Below, one piece after another: positions 59,455 through 64,000 of a stretch of DNA of 64,000 bases; positions within the stretch are counted from its first letter, which is position 1, and each line of letters opens with the position of its first letter. The stretch spans positions 95,289-159,288 of the forward strand of contig CAVQJI010000034.1 of assembly GCA_963712715.1 (NCBI GenBank). Direction: 5' to 3'. This DNA comes from JAFEDN01 sp963712715 (lineage in GTDB: Bacteria > Pseudomonadota > Gammaproteobacteria > Coxiellales > Coxiellaceae). A program made the translations under genes and the position numbers. The notes below the pieces were generated by a model. That model was not told the DNA's origin, did no database searches, and saw nothing but the letters and a program-made list of their open reading frames with translations.

Positions 59455-61533
59455 ATGACCACGATGCATGCGATTGATCAATGGCGTCAAGCCAGAGTCC
59501 AGAGTAAAAACAGGATTATCAGTTTCAGTCAGGCGCTATTAGCGCCTCACCCTTTTTTTTACATGATTTATCGTTTACGTTACTTCGTTATTTTAAATCT
59601 TTTCAATATTGGCTTACACGTAATTCAGTTTTATTTTTTACTGCTGGTTTTTCATTCAAAGCAACTCCGGGAAATAATTTTAGTGAGCGCTTTGGCATCG
59701 ATCCTCATTGCGGGCTGGTGGGGTGCGCTGGAAGTTTTTCGCAATCAAATCCGCACATTAGGGAATTATGGTGACGAAGTCAAACTGGCAACCCTAAAAG
59801 GCCAATGGCTAACTCTAGCCTTTATTTTCACTTTTTTCTGTTGGATAACAGCGATAGTTGTAGCGGTTGTCGCTATTTATCAGTCATCAGAAGCCAGGCT
59901 AATGTATACCTTCATATCCATCATTATTTTCAGTCTCGGTCTGCAATTTATAGTCTACGCTTACCGCTCCGGTATATTCGCCTTACATAGAATACGGCGC
60001 ACCATTTCTTCTTTGGTATTTCCACCTTTATTAGGTATATTTTGCCTGTTAATAGGTTGGAAATTTATTGGCGCTTATACTTTAGTCGTCAGCGCCGGTT
60101 TGGTCGCATTGGTAAATTTCGCTTATGGGATGTACTTTATACAAAACGCTTTATTGTTTTATAAAAAATCGGCGCTAATTTGGCCGGGTTTAACGCAATT
60201 TTTAGCTTTTCTTCGCAGTATTATTAACGTAAATTTGTTTTTAGCTTCAGCAGCCAATATATTTATCAGCCTTGAAGGATTATTACTATGGGCGATTTTC
60301 TTTACTTCCAAAACCATATCGGTTTATGGATTGTTTTTTTTATTTTTTTATCTGATTAATCCTCTATCGCAAGCCTGTTCCAATTGGACCCGATTATTTT
60401 ACTTTGATAACGTTAAATATGATAATAATGTCCTGCATGAACTCGTTCATGGTTTTAATAAAAAAATCCTGTGGCTAACCCCATTACTTAGTTTTTTCTT
60501 TTGGTCACTGGCTACCATCATTAGTATTAGCTTCTTTCGACGGGATGCTTACTTATTTAGTTTTTTGTTATTTTTCTTTTTTACACTCAGAGCCGGTGTG
60601 TCTTATTTACAAATTGTGGCGTTTAGCAAACAATATTATTTAGATGTGATTGTCAGCGGGATATTGGTGTTAACCGCGGTCGTAGCAATGCTATTGGATA
60701 TCAGCCTGTTTATTCACTTATGCATTATATTAATCTTTTTGGTTACCAGCTTTTTATATATCCTAAAACCGCGTTTTAAGAAATTTTCTTCTTCAGCCAC
60801 TGAAAATCAGTTACCCTACCCCCTTTGGTTGAAAAAATTAATGGTTAGTCAGAATCCGGTACAAATCTTGCGCCTTCAGGTAAAAGATGATTTTCACGCG
60901 CAACAGAGGGAAGCATTACTCAATCATCTTGATACCGCCCTCAAAAATTTTAACTGGCTATGGCTGGATCAACAAATATTACTGGGCTACGGACAAATGG
61001 ATAACATGGAACTGCCGAAATTAATAGCTGAATTGTCTATCAAGACAGGTGGAGTGATTCAGGCTTATGACACTATACCATCATCCAAAAATGGTTATGA
61101 AGCACTAAAATTAGCTTATAAAAATCGAATGTTTGAATCCATAAATTTGCAAAAACTACCTACTAAAATGGTCGTAAGGACCACGAATGAAATAGAAATA
61201 TTAATATCAGAATTTAACCGTTTATTTCCTTATGGGTGTATCAACTGGCTGGGTGATCCTCATTTTTCTTCCTTTGCAAAAAAATTTTTTAGTGACGATT
61301 CTAATTTTTATATTAACTTATTATCACAACTCTATTTTTCTTTTGTTTCTCCCTGCAATACCAGCAGGGATAAAGAAATTTCCGTTTCCAGCGCGGTGAC
61401 GGTGGGCGATAAATCTCTCATTTTTGTTATTCCATTGTCTTATGAGAATCACCTGAGTGCTTTACAATGGAAAGTATCCAGTTTTCTCTGGATGATCGAA
61501 TATTTTTTACAAAAATATCCAGGAAAAAATTGA
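59455..61533 (+). CDS. Flippase-like 12-TM membrane protein with C-terminal soluble domain
   Basis: A 692-aa protein. Residues ~25-440 contain about twelve hydrophobic helices in the arrangement of polysaccharide flippases or MATE-like exporters (for example LFNIGLHVIQFYFLLLVF and YLDVIVSGILVLTAVVAML). Residues ~450-692 form a soluble, mixed alpha/beta domain (ILRLQVKDDFHAQQREALLN, YGCINWLGDPHFSSFAKKFF) that I do not recognise. ATG 59455 lies two bases after the preceding stop. Linkage to a reverse transcriptase is unusual; an envelope-glycan role or an anti-phage role are both open. Confidence 0.8.
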   Translation: MTTMHAIDQWRQARVQSKNRIISFSQALLAPHPFFYMIYRLRYFVILNLFNIGLHVIQFYFLLLVFHSKQLREIILVSALASILIAGWWGALEVFRNQIRTLGNYGDEVKLATLKGQWLTLAFIFTFFCWITAIVVAVVAIYQSSEARLMYTFISIIIFSLGLQFIVYAYRSGIFALHRIRRTISSLVFPPLLGIFCLLIGWKFIGAYTLVVSAGLVALVNFAYGMYFIQNALLFYKKSALIWPGLTQFLAFLRSIINVNLFLASAANIFISLEGLLLWAIFFTSKTISVYGLFFLFFYLINPLSQACSNWTRLFYFDNVKYDNNVLHELVHGFNKKILWLTPLLSFFFWSLATIISISFFRRDAYLFSFLLFFFFTLRAGVSYLQIVAFSKQYYLDVIVSGILVLTAVVAMLLDISLFIHLCIILIFLVTSFLYILKPRFKKFSSSATENQLPYPLWLKKLMVSQNPVQILRLQVKDDFHAQQREALLNHLDTALKNFNWLWLDQQILLGYGQMDNMELPKLIAELSIKTGGVIQAYDTIPSSKNGYEALKLAYKNRMFESINLQKLPTKMVVRTTNEIEILISEFNRLFPYGCINWLGDPHFSSFAKKFFSDDSNFYINLLSQLYFSFVSPCNTSRDKEISVSSAVTVGDKSLIFVIPLSYENHLSALQWKVSSFLWMIEYFLQKYPGKN

Positions 61534-61535
61534 TT

Positions 61536-61727
61536 ATGATTCTGACACTTTTATACTATCTTAAAAAATATTTAGCATTATTTATTTTATTATTAATGCT
61601 GGCTGGCATAGCATTGCTGTATACCTTCTCACCACCGACGCTATCAAAAAGTCGCGAAGTGGTAGTGATGGACAACCCCACTTTAATCGGGGATGCCCAA
61701 AAATTACCTTCTGAACCTCAGTTTTGA
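61536..61727 (+). CDS. Tiny single-pass membrane protein at the end of the RT operon
   Basis: A 63-aa product with one N-terminal helix (YLALFILLLMLAGIALLYTF) and a hydrophilic tail ending SEPQF. It starts two bases after the flippase stop. Its last codons and stop (61725-61727) lie in the left arm of the long palindrome that follows. It could be an assembly factor or small subunit for the flippase-like protein. Confidence 0.6.
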   Translation: MILTLLYYLKKYLALFILLLMLAGIALLYTFSPPTLSKSREVVVMDNPTLIGDAQKLPSEPQF

Positions 61728-62009
61728 GTTTTATTGTTGTTGAATCAACAGCATACGTAAAAGCACGATGCACTGGATCCCGCGATCGAGTCGCATAGGC
61801 GTCAGTTTAAGGAATTTTAGCCGTCATTGCGAGCGCCAGCGAAGCAATCCAGTACGAACTTTGTAGAAATTCTGTACTGGATTGCTTCGCTGGCGCTCGC
61901 AATGACGGCGTCTTTTGGGAAAAAAATCCTTAAACTGACGCCTATCCGATCAAGTCGCGGGAAAACGAATCTGTGCTGCCTGGAAACTCAAAACTGGGGT
62001 CTTCTGAAG
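61708..62009. repeat. ~300-bp nested palindrome with gtcattgcgagcg copy 5 at its centre
   Basis: The centre (61821-61908) is a gtcattgcgagcgccagcg palindrome. Around it, cataggcgtcagtttaagg (61794-61812) pairs with ccttaaactgacgcctat (61928-61945). Further out, cccgcgatcgagtcg pairs imperfectly with gatcaagtcgcggg, and cagttttgagttt (61719-61731) pairs with aaactcaaaactg (61984-61996). The right arm reaches the ribosome binding site of the gene at 62018. It accounts for the whole 290-bp gap. Confidence 0.88.
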
Positions 62010-62017
62010 GCAAGATA

Positions 62018-62422
62018 ATGCAAAACAATGAATATTTCATTTATTTGAAGGTATCTGAAAATTATATAGCGCTACTTTACCCCATGCTGCTTAATAGTTT
62101 AAATAGCGAAGATAAACGATGTTTACAGCCTCCCCCTTCAGATGAAGGAGCACATATTTCTCTCGCCGCTTATACCAAATTATTGCCACCTAATAAAAAT
62201 ATTTACGCTTACAAGGTAACCGGTTTATACAAAGTCACTTTTAAAAAACATGAAAATGGTCAATATCTCACGGAAACCTGGTATGCTTTAAAAGTATCAT
62301 TATCACCTGAATTAGCAAAACTCATAGAAAAAATGAATCCTTCAAGAAATAATATACAACAGGCACATATTAGTATCGCGGTTGCCAAAGAATCGGTAGA
62401 TGACAATAGATGCATGAATTGA
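62018..62422 (+). CDS. Orphan protein with two HxS motifs (2H phosphoesterase-like?)
   Basis: A 134-aa soluble protein. Two similar segments, EGAHISLAAYTKL and QQAHISIAVAKES, are ~80 residues apart, the spacing and H-h-S-h form expected of 2H phosphoesterases; the fold assignment is inference. ATG 62018 has GAAGG upstream; longer in-frame starts fall in the palindrome. AT-rich. Its 3' part overlaps a convergent ORF by 163 bp. Confidence 0.6.
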   Translation: MQNNEYFIYLKVSENYIALLYPMLLNSLNSEDKRCLQPPPSDEGAHISLAAYTKLLPPNKNIYAYKVTGLYKVTFKKHENGQYLTETWYALKVSLSPELAKLIEKMNPSRNNIQQAHISIAVAKESVDDNRCMN

Positions 62423-62667
62423 TAAAGATACCCCAAAAATTTTATGTCCCTGATAAGGTCAGAGTTGGACTGGAGGATGATGAAGTGCTGGATGAAGATG
62501 CCGCAAGTTCTGGAGATAATTGCATTTTGAGCAATTAATGCGGCATATTTGGTGGCCTTCCCTAGCTTTTTTCCTTTTTCATGGAATTCATAAAAATCGA
62601 GCAGCTTTTCAATTTTATTACTAATTTCGTCGCGATCTTTAATGAGTTTTGGCATTGAACTAAACAT
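62260..62667 (-). CDS. Possible membrane protein, overlapping the 62018 gene
   Basis: A 135-aa ORF with AGGA six bases before ATG 62667. The N-terminal half is helical and basic (DEISNKIEKLLDFYEFHEKG), and a hydrophobic segment (TAILICACCILFLEGFIFSM) lies near the end, within the antisense overlap. The long antisense overlap makes it doubtful, although the first 80 codons lie outside it and look protein-like. Confidence 0.4.
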   Translation of the reverse strand: MFSSMPKLIKDRDEISNKIEKLLDFYEFHEKGKKLGKATKYAALIAQNAIISRTCGIFIQHFIILQSNSDLIRDIKFLGYLYQFMHLLSSTDSLATAILICACCILFLEGFIFSMSFANSGDNDTFKAYQVSVRY

Positions 62668-62704
62668 TGTTAATCCTACTCAAATAAAACATCACTGTAA
62701 GGAA

Positions 62705-63022
62705 TTATCCAAAAGCTACTTTTAATCGACCATGGGTCGCAAGCCGACCAGGTTTCGTTTTTACTACAATCTCAACATCCTGATCTAGTAAATTTAGATA
62801 ATGAATCAATCTTTCTATAGAAAAACCACTAAGCCTTCCATTCATCAAAGCAGATATTTTTGGTTGATTAATACCAAGAATCTCAGCAGCTTTAATCTTT
62901 TTTAATTTTCTTTTTTCGATAATGTCTTCAATACGCATGGCTAATTTTGCCTTTGCTAACCGCTCTTCTGCATCTGGAAAGCCTAAATCTTCATAGATGT
63001 TGCCACTACTCGTCGTTTTCAT
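62705..63022 (-). CDS. XRE/HigA-like antitoxin-type DNA-binding protein
   Basis: A 105-aa product from ATG 63022. It starts MKTTSSGNIYEDLGFPDAEERLAKAKL, typical of the HigA-like XRE group usually paired with a RelE-type toxin. The helix-turn-helix follows (KAAEILGINQPKISALMNGRLSGFSIERLIHYLNLL) and then DVEIVVKTKP. The toxin gene that should precede it is missing: the upstream sequence is an IS3 fragment. It is thus an orphan antitoxin or leftover. Confidence 0.85.
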   Translation of the reverse strand: MKTTSSGNIYEDLGFPDAEERLAKAKLAMRIEDIIEKRKLKKIKAAEILGINQPKISALMNGRLSGFSIERLIHYLNLLDQDVEIVVKTKPGRLATHGRLKVAFG

Positions 63023-63292
63023 TAGGCGATGGTGATGTCGATATTTGTGCATTTGCATAGCGGGGCTGTTTTGTCCACCCGTACAAGGTCTGGGTGGGGA
63101 TCCCCTAATTCTTCACTTAAAGTTTCACAAGATTTTGCACCGGTTAGATATAATTGGACTGCTCGGCGTTTAAATTCTTCATCGTATTTTCTGACTTTTC
63201 TACTTCTACTGGACATAACATTTCTCCGGAATTGTTCATATTGTAACACTTTCCTCTCAGAATTGGGTGTCCACTAAAGCGGGGGAAGATCA
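63023..63292 (-). mobile_element. IS3-family insertion sequence remnant: left end and truncated orfA
   Basis: The terminal sequence at 63292 reading inward, tgatcttcccccgctttagt then ggacacc, matches the general form of IS3-group inverted repeats. From ATG 63216 an orfA N-terminus is read, SRKVRKYDEEFKRRAVQLYL then TGAKSCETLSEELG. One extra G near 63100 shifts it; in the other frame it continues GIPTQTLYGWTKQ. The element stops next to the antitoxin gene; orfB is absent. Confidence 0.8.
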
Positions 63293-63524
63293 GACCTCTG
63301 TGATACATGGGTCTTCTTTATCATCGCAATCGCAATAGGACGCAGCTTCAATAACCCATTCTCATGCTATTTCAGATTTGAAATTAACATTTCCCTATGA
63401 CTCCATTTCATAATTATTGACACGGCATGTACACGAGTATCCGCATGTGCGATTTTGTGCAAAATATAGACTATATTTAATTAGAGAATAAGTTTAAAGA
63501 AATGTTAAAAATAGGGGAGCTTTT
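63217..63524. other. Gap between the IS3 remnant and the secreted-protein gene
   Basis: Apart from the IS3 terminal repeat (to 63292) I see no gene. A TTGACA (63417-63422) and an AT-rich stretch before 63525 may belong to the promoter of the next gene, but no well-spaced -10 is evident. Confidence 0.4.
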
Positions 63525-64000
63525 ATGGAAAAAATTAATAAAATCAATTGGTTGATTTCTAGTCTGGGCTTATTTTGCATTTTCGCCACTTCATTAGCGG
63601 CGGCGGGAGGGACGTCAACTACTAATTTTAATTTCAATAATGCATCTGGTTATGACGTAGCCGTAAGAGAGTATAGTCCTCCAGCAAACGTGACAGTTAA
63701 ATTTTCTGCCCCTGCTCCTGACCATAGAATAATGCGGGGCACAACTTCTTTGTAAATTCTATAAAAACTTCGAACGTTGGTATAGTTCCAGAGAATGGTT
63801 CTATAACCTATATAGTTTCCTATAGACCGGAGTGGGGTCACTGTAAAGTGACGTTCAAATCCGCATACTGGGTAAATTCGAGTAAAAGTCTGGTGCTTAA
63901 GCATGAGCAGCTCCTCCACGTTGAGAATGCTTCTTCATACATTTCCTGTGGTATCTCTGGAAATACTGTAAATTTTCATAATAAAGGAGCAAATAAAGGA
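63525..64000 (+). CDS. Secreted protein, one frame break, 3' end outside window
   Basis: It begins with a signal peptide (INWLISSLGLFCIFATSLAAA) and a Thr/Asn-rich segment. The first frame stops at 63755, but the next frame is open from ~63740 to the window end (HNFFVNSIKTSNVGIVPENG, then YRPEWGHCKVTFKSAYWVNS). Restoring one G in the GGGG run at ~63736-63739 joins them. The mature part is beta-rich with two Cys that could form a disulfide. No family recognised. Confidence 0.6.

Overview
This window looks like the chromosome of a gammaproteobacterium, most likely a Legionellales/Coxiellaceae-type intracellular or amoeba-associated bacterium. Two kinds of evidence point there. First, housekeeping blocks keep classic gammaproteobacterial order: uvrC-pgsA-tRNA-Gly-tRNA-Cys-tRNA-Leu; clpA facing infA; trxB-ftsK-lolA-rarA-(crcB)-serS; queA-icd. 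Second, between them lie effector-like genes typical of that group: ankyrin proteins, giant Sel1-repeat proteins ending in OTU-type cysteine protease domains, and large orphan proteins. No secretion apparatus is in the window, so 'effector' is inference.

Layout. 1-4.7 kb: decayed uvrC, an inserted ankyrin protein with a possible YopT/C58-like protease domain, pgsA and three tRNAs. 4.9-8.8 kb: MFS sugar porter, MATE exporter, small ankyrin protein. 8.8-18.5 kb: leucine/isovalerate catabolism (isovaleryl-CoA dehydrogenase, methylcrotonyl-CoA carboxylase alpha and beta, thiolase), split by an oppositely oriented, degenerate P1B-type ATPase-like gene. 18.5-25.9 kb: orphan genes, pyrD, frameshifted clpA, infA, and a decayed NagZ-like glycosidase. 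25.9-34.1 kb: two divergent Sel1-OTU genes, one about 2,000 codons long with an internal duplication. 34.3-43.4 kb: trxB to serS plus an L,D-transpeptidase-like gene. 43.7-50.3 kb: solute-binding protein, class IV aminotransferase, a three-gene AT-rich cluster (GNAT/FeeM-like, cysteine-synthase-like, DUF6356-like) and a RimK/aspartoacylase-like/RimB trio. 50.5-57.8 kb: a large orphan protein, membrane proteins, icd and queA. 57.9-61.7 kb: a four-gene operon of a reverse transcriptase, a tiny membrane protein, a 12-TM flippase-like protein with a soluble tail, and another tiny membrane protein. 62-64 kb: orphan genes, an XRE antitoxin-like gene abutting an IS3 remnant, and a secreted protein running off the window.

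The best candidate for an undescribed system is the reverse transcriptase/membrane-protein operon. The second is the pair of Sel1-OTU giants. Long perfect or near-perfect palindromes sit in many intergenic gaps; five share a common core, and several start inside the last codons of the upstream gene.

Many reading frames are broken by single-base length changes, often in short homopolymers. uvrC, the NagZ-like gene and clpA have several breaks each and look truly decayed; the single breaks in icd, the Sel1 giant and others may be sequence error and should be confirmed from reads.
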